Assembly: GCA_900208305.1 (NCBI GenBank)
Contig: OAPG01000016.1
Span: forward strand, 434,001-498,000
Length of the DNA stretch: 64,000 nt
Direction of reading: 5' to 3'
Source: Melanopsichium pennsylvanicum
Lineage: Eukaryota; Basidiomycota; Ustilaginomycetes; Ustilaginales
In this document: positions 1 to 10,711 of the stretch, in pieces
Layout of the letters: every line of letters starts with the position of its first letter
Numbering within the stretch: the first letter of the stretch is position 1
Notes under the pieces: generated by a model
The model's database searches: none
What the model was told of the DNA's origin: nothing
What the model saw: the letters and a program-made list of their open reading frames with translations, nothing else
Translations under genes and position numbers: made by a program

Positions 1-48
1 TACGGCGGTGGACCGCTGCTGCCGCCTCCTCCAAGCAAGAAGCGATAA
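1..48 (+). CDS. Possible C-terminal end of a gene cut by the left edge
   Basis: Frame 1 from the first base reads YGGGPLLPPPPSKKR and then TAA at 46-48. The Gly/Pro-rich stretch ending in a basic tripeptide looks like the tail of a low-complexity or RNA-binding protein. Only 15 codons are visible, so no function can be given and the frame may be chance. If real, the gene runs rightward and converges on the DUF3712-like gene, whose stop is near 256. Confidence 0.25.
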   Translation, partial: YGGGPLLPPPPSKKR

Positions 49-255
49 TGGCAATCGACTCTCACGGACACTCGCCCGCTTACTCATGCACGCATCTCGT
101 TTGCAATCACATCTACTTTCGAAAAACAAAAAAACAACGCTGCATGCGGAAGTCTTGAACTATCGAAAGATGGAAGCAGCTGGCATCTGAGGCCAGGTGC
201 GAGGGTGAGTCGATGATATTCAGGCAGTCCAGAAGGTCCGAAAACATTGGCACGA

Positions 256-3200
256 TCAAAGGAGGAGCTTCATCCACTTCGAAAGGCCTTCTAGCCCCTT
301 GATATTGAGCGGAAGTTGTGGCTGGTGGTAATCAAAGTTGGGGATCTTGAAGCCTTGAATCTCGACTCGAGCCGCCACCTCTAGATCAAGCATGAGTTGA
401 CCTTTGCTCTTGAGAAAGGCTCCAACCATGTCTTCGAGCGGTTGAGCAAGTACGACTGTAACAGGAGAACTCTTTTGCTGACCTGGCTGCTTGACGCTGC
501 CTGCGGGTACCCGTAGCGGGTGCTCGGGTTCGTAGTTAATCGTGCAGCTGCCGAAAGGCTTGCCTTTGTAGGTGGCCATGAAGGACATGGCGACGAGGTC
601 AAAAGGCACGCCCAGAGGATTATTAATGACGAAATCAGCATCTACTGAAGCGGCCGTCAACGCAGTGACGCCGAGAGTGATGGAGATGCTGTCAATCAAA
701 GTGCGATCTATCATGGGCTTGAGGTCGAAGGACAGCTTGATAGTCTTCAGTGCAGGGATGAGCATGGCAATCTCGCTCGACTCGTCATCGCCTCGGATCT
801 CGAGCGTAGTTGTGCGGCCTGACAAGAAGTTGGCGGGGATATCGCGGACCGCTCTCTCGACCTCGAGTGGTGGACAATAGCGGAAATGAATCTCGTGTAC
901 AGCAACTGGCCCGGTCCCTAGTATGAAGCCTCTGGAAATATGGGCTCTTCCAACGTACGAACCTCGGTAGAATGCGGCCATGGTAAGATCTGTATCTGGC
1001 AGCGCCAGCTGGAATGTCTTGGATGGGTTGTTAAGATAGAGCGAGAAGACGATCTTCAGAGACTCTGTCGATGCTTCGACCACCTGTAGGTTGGTGTACT
1101 GAACAGGGCTCGATCGTAAGCCACGAACACCATCCATCTGCAATACGTGAGGGTACTTTCCGAGGTCGACATCGATATGAACTTCACCGAGCGCCACCTC
1201 GACCCGGGCACGAGCTTTGCCGCAGATGCTGATCTTATCGGTTGCCTCGCAATCGGCAATATGCGCGATAAGCTGGGCCAGACCCTCGCTTGGCTGGGTA
1301 ACGAGCTTGAAGGATCCAGGAGCAAGGCGAACGAGACGACAGGACTTCCCGGTTTCCTCGCCATCGCTCTGACCGTCACTGTCCTCGCAGGGTGTGCACG
1401 ATTGCACATCCGTGTCGATCCGACCTGTTCCTACGCACCCGTATCCCTCAAAGTGCACCTCTACATCGGCTTGCACCGACAGAATCTCGAAGCGAACACT
1501 GAGTGGCACTTCGACTTGGAAACTTATCTCGTCGAGGTCGGCATTCATTGGCTTGCCTTTCCGGAAGCTGGCGAAGAGCTGCTTAATTTGCATTCCTTTG
1601 ATGATTGGGTGCAAGTCTTGTCGAAGCACAGTCTTGATCGAAATCTTCTGGAAAGCCTGGTCGAGCCAGGGCACCTGCTTCTGCGAGAAAGTTGAGCTGC
1701 CTGAAGTACTGATGGACCCGGCTCTGGAAAGCTTAATGGATTCTTTGCGCTGAAGCGAGGTGGGAGACGCTTTCTGAATCGATATTGACGAGGTTTTGCT
1801 GCGGAGGTGAGGCGGTACCTGGGTGCGATTAAGCGCCAAGTTTTGCATTTCGCCCATGGCAAAGGCTCTGTAGCCGTTGATGGATAACTCAGCAGGCACG
1901 CCAGCTAGCACTGCGCTTGCGAGGTTGCCGAAGGCTTGCAAGGCAGCTTTCTTGTACTGCGAGACGGACCGATTCTCCTTCAAGGACTCGCTGCCGATAA
2001 AAATGTAGCCGTTTGCCTCAAACTCGACCTCTGTCTCAGTGAGTGTGAAAACGATATCTTCTGCCGAGACAATTCCAATCTGAACGCCCTCGAATTCGAC
2101 GCCTGCTTCGATCTTGGACAATGCAACAGCAACGAGGCCTTTGTGGGGAATACGTACGCGAGTTCTGATCTTGAAAGCTTTCTCTTTGAAGCTGAGATGA
2201 CCCGAGTTGCCGCTCGAAGCCGATGCGGAGCTGAGAGCTCGTCCTCGGCCCGGTCCACTAGGTGCTGCAACTTCGTCAAATATATCGAGGCCTTCGAGCA
2301 CGAGACCTTTGAAACCGCCAAGCCCAGGCAGCGTGACCGACTTGGACAGCACTGCGGGGAAGTCCGCCCCTCCAGCGGCAACTCGACATGCTTGCGACGA
2401 GATTTGGATCTGGAGCTCATCTTGCTGAATGAGTTCCGAGACGAATGTCGCAAAGTTGGCCACGCTCTTTGGTCCAGTAGCGGGCAGAATGCGCAGATGT
2501 GTCTTGAGTAGCTCCTCGCTACCCGCTACGCCACGGAGGGGCTCGGCAAATACGATCCGCCCAATGACTGCCGAGCTGTCTTCGAGATTAATGTTGCCAG
2601 CAAGCGGCGTGATGTTGAGACCCTGATCGAGATGAATATCGACATCGAGTGGTCCAAAGTCCACGAGTCCGATATCGGCTTCCACATTGAGTCCTTTTTC
2701 GTCCATGTCGAGGATCTTGAGATTAGTGATTGAGACTTTGGCTTGTTCGATCAATGCATCAACGAGGGGGGCTCCGATTGTGGGCAAGATGTTGCGAGCG
2801 GTCTTGACGGTGATAGCGATGGGAAGCTGATGCTGCACAAAGTTGATCTCGCCGGGGATCCTGTAGTCGCCGATGGACACTTGAGCAACAACATGTGCCG
2901 AGACTTTGAGTGACGACAGAGCGCTTGCGACGAGATTGGGAAGATCCAGAGCCTCGCTGTGTTTGGAAGTGATGCCGTTTTGTGGCGATGAGACAACAGA
3001 TGCGGCCTTGGCTGAATCATCGCCGGTTGGCATCAGCTGCAATGCTGCGATGAGATTCCGGTTGAGCTCGATACCCTTTCTCTTGGCCTCTCTTTGCAGG
3101 ATGCGCACATATGAGGCTCCTCCAGCCGAAAGGCTGAATGGTAGACTGGCGTGGACGGGCTCGCCTGAGAAAAGTGTCAAAGCCGGCCAGTCGGTGGGGG

Positions 3201-4746
3201 TACGGATTTCTCCAAGCCGGATTGGCTCAGAGTCGACAGCCGCGTGAGCTCCACTCTGCTCGTTCAGTTCAGATTCCTGGTAGGCTTCAACTTGGAGCGA
3301 ATGGATGTGGAGTGATGGTCCGAGTTGATTGCGAAGCGTTGTGCGGGCGTACAGCTGTGGCTGAGGCGACAGACTGGGACTGTCGGGTGGAATGAGCGAT
3401 GCGCCATCGAGCAATTTGGAGCTGATTCCGAGAGCAGGCAGGAGCGCCGAGATCTTCACACCCGTAAAGAGCTGTGCGAGCCACGAAATTCTGGAGGCAG
3501 TGCTTGTACCAACCACATTGACTGAAATGGCACGATTCTCGAGCAGGTACCGGATCAAGGTGACGCCAGCAATGCGAGAAAAGTCGCCTTGAGGTGCAAC
3601 TTTGACGTTGCCGCGAATTGCGACACCATTCAAACCAGGTTCGAGTCTGAGCTCGGGCAGAATGATCTCGCCAATGAATGCGTTCTGATCTCTTCCTGTT
3701 GATCTGAGTTCGTCAATGTCGGTTTGTAGCTGCAGACGAACGTCGCCGAGCCTCGCGGTGATCTCTGCCGGGTTGGTGAGCTCGACTTGAGCTTGGAAGG
3801 AGATGCCTGATTTGGGATCGCCGCTAGTGATCTTAAAATTTTGAATGGAACTGCGGTTTAGAATCTTGGATGATTGCAGAGTCTGATCGTTCGCTCGCGA
3901 CGGAGACGCTGAGAGGTTGCGCGATTCGCCATAGGAGAGAACACCGCCAAGATTGTTGAGTCCTTGAAGGATGATTTGCTTGTCGAGCGAGATGCGTTTG
4001 AAAGACATGCCATAGGCTTTAACCTCGGTATTGGGCGAAGCTACTCTCAAGAAGACATGGTCAGTGGCGGAGAGGAGTGTGCGAAAGAGGGCGTCGAGAC
4101 CGCCATTGCTGGACGATACGCTTGAGGCTGAAACACTCAATCGGCCGTCAACGACCAGTCCAGTTGTCCTGGTTGCATTCTTGATCTTTATTGGCGAGAG
4201 GCTGATGTTGGCGATACTGTGGGTATCTGTTGGCTTGAGATAGAGATCCAGGCCGTCAGGAAAGGTGATTTTGCCTTTGGCCGGCCCAGTTTTTCGAATA
4301 CGGATACATAAGTTGATTTGGAAACCCTCCGGGCTGAGGTCGCCAACCCTGATGGAGTCGACCGAGATGACGGATCTGGATACGATTTGACCGACAACCT
4401 GTTTGGCGAGGTCTAGCGAGAAGAAGCTTCTTCTGTTGGCATCGTGATTATCACTTTGTTGGGAAGAGACGGAATCGACGGTAGGCTGGACATTGATATC
4501 ATGGCCGATCATAGGCGGGTTGGAGTCGGTGAAGGCGTATTGATTGATGCTGTTCGAAGCATCAGTAATGTGTGGTGGCGAGGAGAGAATGCGGTCAGAC
4601 GACTGCAGCCCATCGGACTTTGAGATGGTGGGGATGGGATTTGAGGCAGCCAAGGTTCTGCTTTTGTTTGCTCTGGACTCTTTGTTTGCTCTGGACTCTG
4701 ATGACTTTGACAAAGACTTGCGCAAATTCTTCAAGACGGACGGCAT
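256..4746 (-). CDS. Giant DUF3712-like protein
   Basis: One uninterrupted frame of 1496 codons starts at the first in-frame ATG (4746, MPSVLKNLRKS); the frame is open further upstream but has no earlier ATG. The N-terminus is basic and carries an imperfect 18-bp tandem repeat (about 4667-4702) giving SRANKE-SRANKS. The rest is a long series of beta-rich segments with Asn-Asn-Pro or Asn-Pro turns (VELTNPAE, LYLNNPSK, FVINNPLG) followed by amphipathic strands, the look of fungal DUF3712/LEA2-like modules repeated several times. I see no signal peptide and no clear membrane helix, although many DUF3712 proteins have an N-terminal one. The biochemical role is unknown; a lipid- or membrane-associated role is only a guess from the fold class. 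The upstream region (4747-5600) would hold its promoter. Confidence 0.75.
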   Translation of the reverse strand: MPSVLKNLRKSLSKSSESRANKESRANKSRTLAASNPIPTISKSDGLQSSDRILSSPPHITDASNSINQYAFTDSNPPMIGHDINVQPTVDSVSSQQSDNHDANRRSFFSLDLAKQVVGQIVSRSVISVDSIRVGDLSPEGFQINLCIRIRKTGPAKGKITFPDGLDLYLKPTDTHSIANISLSPIKIKNATRTTGLVVDGRLSVSASSVSSSNGGLDALFRTLLSATDHVFLRVASPNTEVKAYGMSFKRISLDKQIILQGLNNLGGVLSYGESRNLSASPSRANDQTLQSSKILNRSSIQNFKITSGDPKSGISFQAQVELTNPAEITARLGDVRLQLQTDIDELRSTGRDQNAFIGEIILPELRLEPGLNGVAIRGNVKVAPQGDFSRIAGVTLIRYLLENRAISVNVVGTSTASRISWLAQLFTGVKISALLPALGISSKLLDGASLIPPDSPSLSPQPQLYARTTLRNQLGPSLHIHSLQVEAYQESELNEQSGAHAAVDSEPIRLGEIRTPTDWPALTLFSGEPVHASLPFSLSAGGASYVRILQREAKRKGIELNRNLIAALQLMPTGDDSAKAASVVSSPQNGITSKHSEALDLPNLVASALSSLKVSAHVVAQVSIGDYRIPGEINFVQHQLPIAITVKTARNILPTIGAPLVDALIEQAKVSITNLKILDMDEKGLNVEADIGLVDFGPLDVDIHLDQGLNITPLAGNINLEDSSAVIGRIVFAEPLRGVAGSEELLKTHLRILPATGPKSVANFATFVSELIQQDELQIQISSQACRVAAGGADFPAVLSKSVTLPGLGGFKGLVLEGLDIFDEVAAPSGPGRGRALSSASASSGNSGHLSFKEKAFKIRTRVRIPHKGLVAVALSKIEAGVEFEGVQIGIVSAEDIVFTLTETEVEFEANGYIFIGSESLKENRSVSQYKKAALQAFGNLASAVLAGVPAELSINGYRAFAMGEMQNLALNRTQVPPHLRSKTSSISIQKASPTSLQRKESIKLSRAGSISTSGSSTFSQKQVPWLDQAFQKISIKTVLRQDLHPIIKGMQIKQLFASFRKGKPMNADLDEISFQVEVPLSVRFEILSVQADVEVHFEGYGCVGTGRIDTDVQSCTPCEDSDGQSDGEETGKSCRLVRLAPGSFKLVTQPSEGLAQLIAHIADCEATDKISICGKARARVEVALGEVHIDVDLGKYPHVLQMDGVRGLRSSPVQYTNLQVVEASTESLKIVFSLYLNNPSKTFQLALPDTDLTMAAFYRGSYVGRAHISRGFILGTGPVAVHEIHFRYCPPLEVERAVRDIPANFLSGRTTTLEIRGDDESSEIAMLIPALKTIKLSFDLKPMIDRTLIDSISITLGVTALTAASVDADFVINNPLGVPFDLVAMSFMATYKGKPFGSCTINYEPEHPLRVPAGSVKQPGQQKSSPVTVVLAQPLEDMVGAFLKSKGQLMLDLEVAARVEIQGFKIPNFDYHQPQLPLNIKGLEGLSKWMKLLL

Positions 4747-5182
4747 GACGAACGCTGATGGCCGATCTTGATGGAGCGACCTGGGGCGGCTGAGGGACGA
4801 GTGGGAGAAGCGCGCGGGGTACACGATGTCTTGCGGATACAGGTTGAGATATATGGGTGATCCCAGGAGCAAGACAGTGGTGGTGAATTGACAATGACGA
4901 GAGGATGGTCTAGTCTGTGATGGCGGGGGTGTGAGCTGATAATGACCGTTCCTGATATATCAGTGTATGTACAGCAAATTATAGTACATTACAGAGTATG
5001 CTTTCTCGGCTTTCTCCACAAACGCAGAAAGAGCCGGGTTGGTCGCTTAACTTAGCCGCCATGCCCAGACACACAAAGAGCCACACTGTAATTGGGGTGT
5101 GACAAATGTGTGACAGGGATCATCGACGCGCGTTCCAGATTATGTTCTGTTCTAGATTCAATGCAATACAATACAATCACAG

Positions 5183-5208
5183 AGTCACACAGTCACACAG
5201 TCACACAG
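5183..5208. repeat. Tandem AGTCACAC repeat upstream of the DUF3712-like gene
   Basis: Three perfect copies of the 8-mer AGTCACAC (reverse complement GTGTGACT) lie about 440 bp upstream of the ATG at 4746. A related array lies upstream of ETF-alpha at 15212-15238. It may be a simple microsatellite or a cluster of protein-binding sites; sequence alone cannot separate the two. Confidence 0.7.
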
Positions 5209-8200
5209 GTCATACTACTGCTGCTCTTACCCTTAAGGTCTTGCTCCAGAGAGCTGAGACCCAATAGAGTGCTTCTCAGCAGAAGGACCCTTGATTCCGC
5301 TTTGGGGCGTGAAAGACGATCAAAGGCGCATTTTCAGTGAAAGCCAACGAACCAGCAGCCAATCACAACTACATCATATCGCCTCTTCTACTTGACTTCA
5401 TTATCGCTGCATCCGCGCGTCAGTCGAAGCACTTGTGTTCATGACAAATTCTTGACATCTACTTGACCTGACATGCCGACGTTGCTTCACGATTAATGAG
5501 ACCCTAGGAACTTATTAAACTGCTGATCCGTATTATAAGAGCGATCGACTGTATCCAAAGTCCGCACATAGAGCTCAACTCGCACTCGCCCGCGTGGAGG
5601 ATCCTTTGAATTACCAAACCTGCTCGGCTTCAACAATTAGATACTCAAGCACAGCAGCCCGTGCTCGTCTCGTGTATACAGTATAATCATCTTGCAATCT
5701 GCGCATCGTACATTCGGAATGGTGGCTATCCTGAATTCTTTGCATTTGGGTGGCACTTAGGCATTCACCATAGCCTGTTGTGGACAAAGACATCGCAATC
5801 AAGAATAAATCGAGTCGACAGTCATCTGGGATGATTTCTAGATATGGCCACCCAGGGTGGCTCTGCCGGACAAGCAAGTCAATCGGATCTGGTTGCGAGG
5901 GTGGCTCCGGTCAAGCAGCCACCCAAACTGGTGTCGCGCTTGGTTGTCTTGCATTAAATAATGACCGAGACGCAATTTCACGCATTCGACCAACATACTC
6001 TGATAAATATCCGAAAATCAAATTTATTTTTCGACATGCCTAGACTTAGAGATATGAAGGGGCCTCTTGTTCATCGTGGAGCCCTTGTCTAGTTCTGAAG
6101 CATGCCTGTGTGGCTCCAAACCACTAATTTGTGACCTAGTATGCCTGTCTGAGTGCTATCCGAGCCATTTTCTTTCAAATGACAATTATGCTATCACCGC
6201 TTTGGGGTCTATCATTTTAACGTCTTCCTTGACTGGAAATGCCTAAACTTTTTTGACAGGGTAGGCAAGAATTGAAAAGTTTCCAAGTTTCTTTGGCAAC
6301 TAGCATCAGGCACAAAATGACGCCAACACAATCTCATGGTGTGAACAAAGGAACCTCCATTTACTGAAATTAAGTATACAAGTTGTTCACCAATGAAAAG
6401 GGAGCCGGACAGCACCAGGAGGGGATTTTCGCTGGTTTCAAGGGTAGTAGTCAGGACGTCGTGATGCATTTACCAGTGTACGCATTGTCTGCTCATATAT
6501 TCTCAAGGTGAAGTTTGAAGCATATAACAGCCTGAGTGGGTCTTTCGGAGCTTACAGGTAAACTGATAGAATTTTTATTACAACCCAAAAAATAGAAAAT
6601 TTTAAATTTTAAACAGCTTGCAAAAAGGGATATCACAAGATTTTCAAGCCGCCTTTCAATCTCTAACTTGATCAAGTGAATCATATTCTAACCAAAGAAG
6701 AAGCGGTTTTGAGCTGCCACCGAGTGACTCACAGGGATGGGACTTGATGGATATTTCCTGCGAGGACGCGTCAGGAATTGACAGCAGCTACTGAACAAGA
6801 GCGGCTCATTTTTCTAGGGTGGCAGTTACTAGCCGCATCTAAATCCTGAAACGAAATTGCTAGTCCATCGAATGTTTCATGTACCTGGCAAAGTTTCAAT
6901 CCAAGTTAGTCATAAAGAGCAAAGATTAATCTGCTTCCCGGGCTGGTCCTAGCACGAACAAACTATGGAATCGCAACTTTTCCCTGACACCCGTCTATGA
7001 TTCTTTCTTTATTCTCAACGCAGTATACTCAGTGTTACACATGACCCGTCATATATCAGTATATCGATGTCGGACAAGCAGGTACGCGGCAAAGAATTGT
7101 ATCATTGCATTGCAAGTTGTCAAGATCTGAGTTTGATTCTGCGAAACAACAGCCCTCAAAAAGATATTCGAACAATTTCAGCCACCCAAGTTGCCACCTA
7201 AAACGATCCAATTTGTTTCATCCGCGCACAGCAAGGGTGGCACATCGAATAACTCGAAACCGCGAAATTTTATCTCTTTAACGAGCATGTCTTGAAAACA
7301 GCCAATTCGCGCATAGGAGCCAATGTTGCCATTGCGGACGACGATAAGGGAGATGTAATACCGCACGAACAGAAGCCAGCCGGCTACGAGAGCCATAAGT
7401 TTGGCTGATTTACTTTCAATAAAAGTAAGGAAAAATCAACCTTGTCGCAAAATTATGGCCATAAAAAATCAGTCGCCACACGGACAGAATATAAGATAGG
7501 CCAGATAAGCTTTTCTAACAGCGACAATCTCCTACATTACAGCAAAGCATTCCGCAAATCCATCATTATTTGTCTGTTCGAATAGCCAATTTCCCTAGGA
7601 GGACGTCGCTTTCCCTTCCAAGGCACAATTTAAGAGCCAAATGCGCAAACCTGCTGTAGAGCTCAACACTTCCAACAGCAAGGACGCCCAACAACGCTGA
7701 CATGTACCAGGACAACACAGACAAGGACAAGAGCAAGGACAAGATTGCAAATGCCTCCAACACGGCCTGCAAGAGCTTTGGCAAGAATACAATCTGATTG
7801 TCAACAGAGGCATCACATCCAGACAACGGGCTTGGAGAAGGCAAAGCATAGAGAGTGCAAAGGCCAGGGTTGGTTGCAGGAGAAGGACAAAGCTTGTGGG
7901 CTCTTTGCTGATGCCAGGGAGGAGGATAATGGCCAGGAGAAGGATGGTGCTCAGGAAATCAGGAGAATGTTGCTTCCAAGACTCCTCCCATTGCCCTGAA
8001 GACAAGCACTGTCAGGGAAGAGAAGGCATGCATTGCATGTCCCAAGATCAAGGAAGCGCAGGCACAGCTGCAAGCCCTCAAGAACTGTTGGAGGTATCAG
8101 GTGTCCCAGATACCAATCAAGAAGGCAAAAACAACATCAATGGTGGTGTCCATACCACCAATGCTGCTGAGAATGCTTTGCAGTTCCCTCCCTTGTCTCA

Positions 8201-8299
8201 GAAGGACTTAGCTGCACCTCCACAAGTCAGCCAAAAACAAAGATGCAAGTGCTGCCACCAGCAAGGATGCAACAAACTCTGCCAAGGATGCCAACATAA

Positions 8300-8783
8300 T
8301 GTTAAGCCTGTAGAGTCTTGTTACAGGGCGCAAAATATCAAACTGGATAAAACTCTGTTACAGGGTGTGTTACATCAGACCAGATAAAAATCCTAGTCTT
8401 ATTGGACTTCAATTTGACTTCTGATAAGATAAGGAGTTCTAGCCAAACTCAGTTGGTGATCTACCAAAACCCATAAATAAGGAACAGGAACTATTGAGGG
8501 CCTTGTTACAGGATGTCAGGATTCCAGCTGGTATGGAAGGCCTAGACAGATAGTATAGCGTGTAGGAGGTCCAGCTGCTGTTAGTCACAGGCTCTAGAGG
8601 TCAGTACTGATAAACATGGGGACCAGGCTTGCATACAGCCCAATAAGAAGAGGCTAGCTTGGAGATAAGGGATCAGGATGGCCATAGTATATAAGAACAC
8701 AGTTGTTTTGGTTGGGGAGAAGCAGAGCTTGTTCACTCTACTTTACATACACCCACTCATTATGTTACAAGCTGTTTCCAACA
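8300..8783 (+). mobile_element. LTR-like element copy A (AT-shifted relic)
   Basis: The copy starts TGTTAAGCCTGTAGAGTCT and may end CCAACA. It contains repeated TGTTACAGG words (8319, 8356, 8514) and a TATA-like AGTATATAAG near 8686, as expected of an LTR promoter. It aligns collinearly with copy B (9117-9557): near-identical starts, then AAGGAACAGGAACTATTG at 8479 matching AAGGTACAGGAACTATCG at 9312, then GTTACA exactly 36 bases later in both, then GTAGGAGG in both. Many differences are G/C in copy B versus A/T here. I see no target-site duplication, so the ends are approximate. Confidence 0.5.
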
Positions 8784-9116
8784 TCTCAATATTAAGTATA
8801 TTGTCCGCTGCTGCAATCATATGGTATTGCAGCAAATCAGTGCCTGTGTCCTCCTCATCTGAATCTGAAGGAGTTCAACATCATCAAAACTGTCAGCACC
8901 TCTACTGACACTACAGCACCTCAACTGTAGGCAGAGCCTCAACTGCAGCAACAGAACCTCCACTGTAGCCATCAGCAACAGCAACAACAGCTCCTGGGCT
9001 CTCAGGAGAAGTCTCACACTGTGACCAGCACTTGCATCAAGAACACTTGTGCAATGTGAGGGTTGTACATTAACCAGATGGGCCAAATTACCTCTGAACA
9101 GAGTGTTCAAAGTGAC

Positions 9117-9557
9117 TGTTAAGGCCGTAGGGTCTAGATACCGCGGGGCGGCTACAGCCAGGATAGGGTCTACGGGTACAGAGAGGTTGTAGGCGTAGGC
9201 GACACAGGCGGTCGGGGGTCAGAGCACACTACTGCGTTGCTATAGAGCTAACTAAGTAATACATGCGACGAGGTCCGGAGGCAACCTCATGTCAGGCGGG
9301 GGCGGGGTGGTAAGGTACAGGAACTATCGGTCACTTCCCACCGCGGCGTTACAATGTTAGGTTGCCGACGGTCGTATCCTACGTACGGAGGAGCCAGCCG
9401 CGGTTGGGCGGTAGGAGGATCGTGTCAGGCCGACCGCTCCGCTGCGAGGGGTCCGGAGAGGGTCGGTCGGGGCCCGATCACGACGATCGCTCAATCGGGA
9501 GGGGGGCCGAGCACCCCCTCTTTGGACTCCGGTTGGTAGGCACTAACAGTAGCAACA
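9117..9557 (+). mobile_element. LTR-like element copy B (GC-rich, possible solo LTR)
   Basis: A GC-rich island inside AT-rich DNA begins TGTTAAGGCCGTAGGGTCT and ends CACTAACA (9548) or GTAGCAACA (9557). TGTTA/TAACA would be a perfect 5-bp terminal inverted repeat for a 9117-9548 element. The 5-mers outside those ends, GTGAC and GTAGC, match at only 3 of 5 positions, so a target duplication is not proven. It is collinear with copy A at 8300-8783. No gag or pol homology was recognised in between or beside it. Confidence 0.5.
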
Positions 9558-10711
9558 TCTTCCAATCTTGTGAAGCATTCAGGAAGGTGCAGCAGAATCT
9601 GGGCCAAGTCCTGACATTGGACATTTGGTAAGAAACATACCAATGCAGTGCAAATGCCTTCCAAACAGGTTCTACTGTGCATGGACAGAATAACAAGACA
9701 TACGCCCATTTTGCTATTGCATTGTACATCTGCACACCATTAAATTGCAACATTAGAAGGACAAGTTGAGTGAATGTACTCTCACAATATTAACATGGTA
9801 CTCCCCTCTCCATATTGGTAGACTCTCTAAAGCCATTGTTTAAGAGACATCAAGTGTAGTAGATATGTACATATGTATATATGTGGTTGCAAACAGCATT
9901 ACCACCCCAGAATCTCTCAATCAAAATTTACCCATTTCTCTGTATCACAAAGTCTGTGAATATCTTCATAATATCTCTTGTATTCAGCAATGTTGTTATG
10001 ACCATACCAACATTGTATACTTCATTTTGACACTGCTGCCCAATTCCACCATACTTAGTTGACACAAAGCATATATGGCCTGAAACAGCCTCAGCATCAG
10101 GTCTACAAGCAACTTGGGCATTGTGAAGACCTTAGCAACATTGCTAATTGCTACAGCCCTCTTGACAGGTGTTGTACCCTTAACCTTAGTCAGCAAGTAC
10201 CAACATTAGCTCCTCTGGTACCCTTGCTTTCTCAATAATCCCATGGGAAACCACATCCTGATGGGAATAACCAACCATTGGGTTTGGCTGGTGGTGAAAT
10301 ACTTCAAGTACAAGATGGACCAAGTCAAATTGTAGGTTCTAAAAACTAGATAGTAAGAGAAGTATGTACAGGGGTGAGTAGGAATGTGATTGAATGAAGA
10401 CACAACACTGAGCTGTGAACTCAGGCTTGACAGACTTGAGGGGACATTAACATGATTGTGACGAAGGTGTTGAAGTATCACAGCGGGTCTTCACATGACT
10501 TTGCTGCTGTGCAAGACCCTTCAATGGGCTTTTGTGAAATTTCTTTGATTTTTTCCTTCTCAAAGGTCATTCTGTAAGGCGTCTCCTAGAGGCTTACTAT
10601 TTCCGTGTACTCCGCAAGGTCTAATGGTCAATCATTGGGTTGTCAAAACCTGATGTAAGTAATTTCCTTTGCCTACCATGGTGTATGGACAACATACATG
10701 TTTGTATTGCT

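Larger units (their letters stand above)
4747..10711. other. Gene-free AT-rich block with retroelement debris
   Basis: Between the DUF3712-like gene and APC4 there are nearly 6 kb with no reading frame that shows a recognisable domain. About 4750-5600 is probably promoter sequence and holds an AGTCACAC tandem repeat. About 5600-7560 is AT-rich with scattered GGGTGGC/GCCACCC words and nothing recognisable. About 7560-8290 contains Gln/Lys/Cys-rich frames (for example 7896-8387 plus, with CKCCHQQGCNKLCQGC) that resemble degraded transposon coding sequence but match no family I can name. About 8300-9557 holds two related LTR-like copies. About 9560-10560 is AT-rich, again with only broken frames. 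Confidence 0.6.

Noticed and set aside
1936..2511. Long open frames antisense to the DUF3712-like gene
   Set aside because: They are mirror frames of biased coding sequence, with no conserved motif of their own.
9996..10481. Minus-strand frames in the gene desert as reverse-transcriptase fragments
   Set aside because: I compared them by eye with copia-type RT and RNase H motifs and found no convincing match.
10560..10670. Possible tRNA-like B-box words near the APC4 3' end
   Set aside because: No cloverleaf could be paired around them and no matching A-box was seen.
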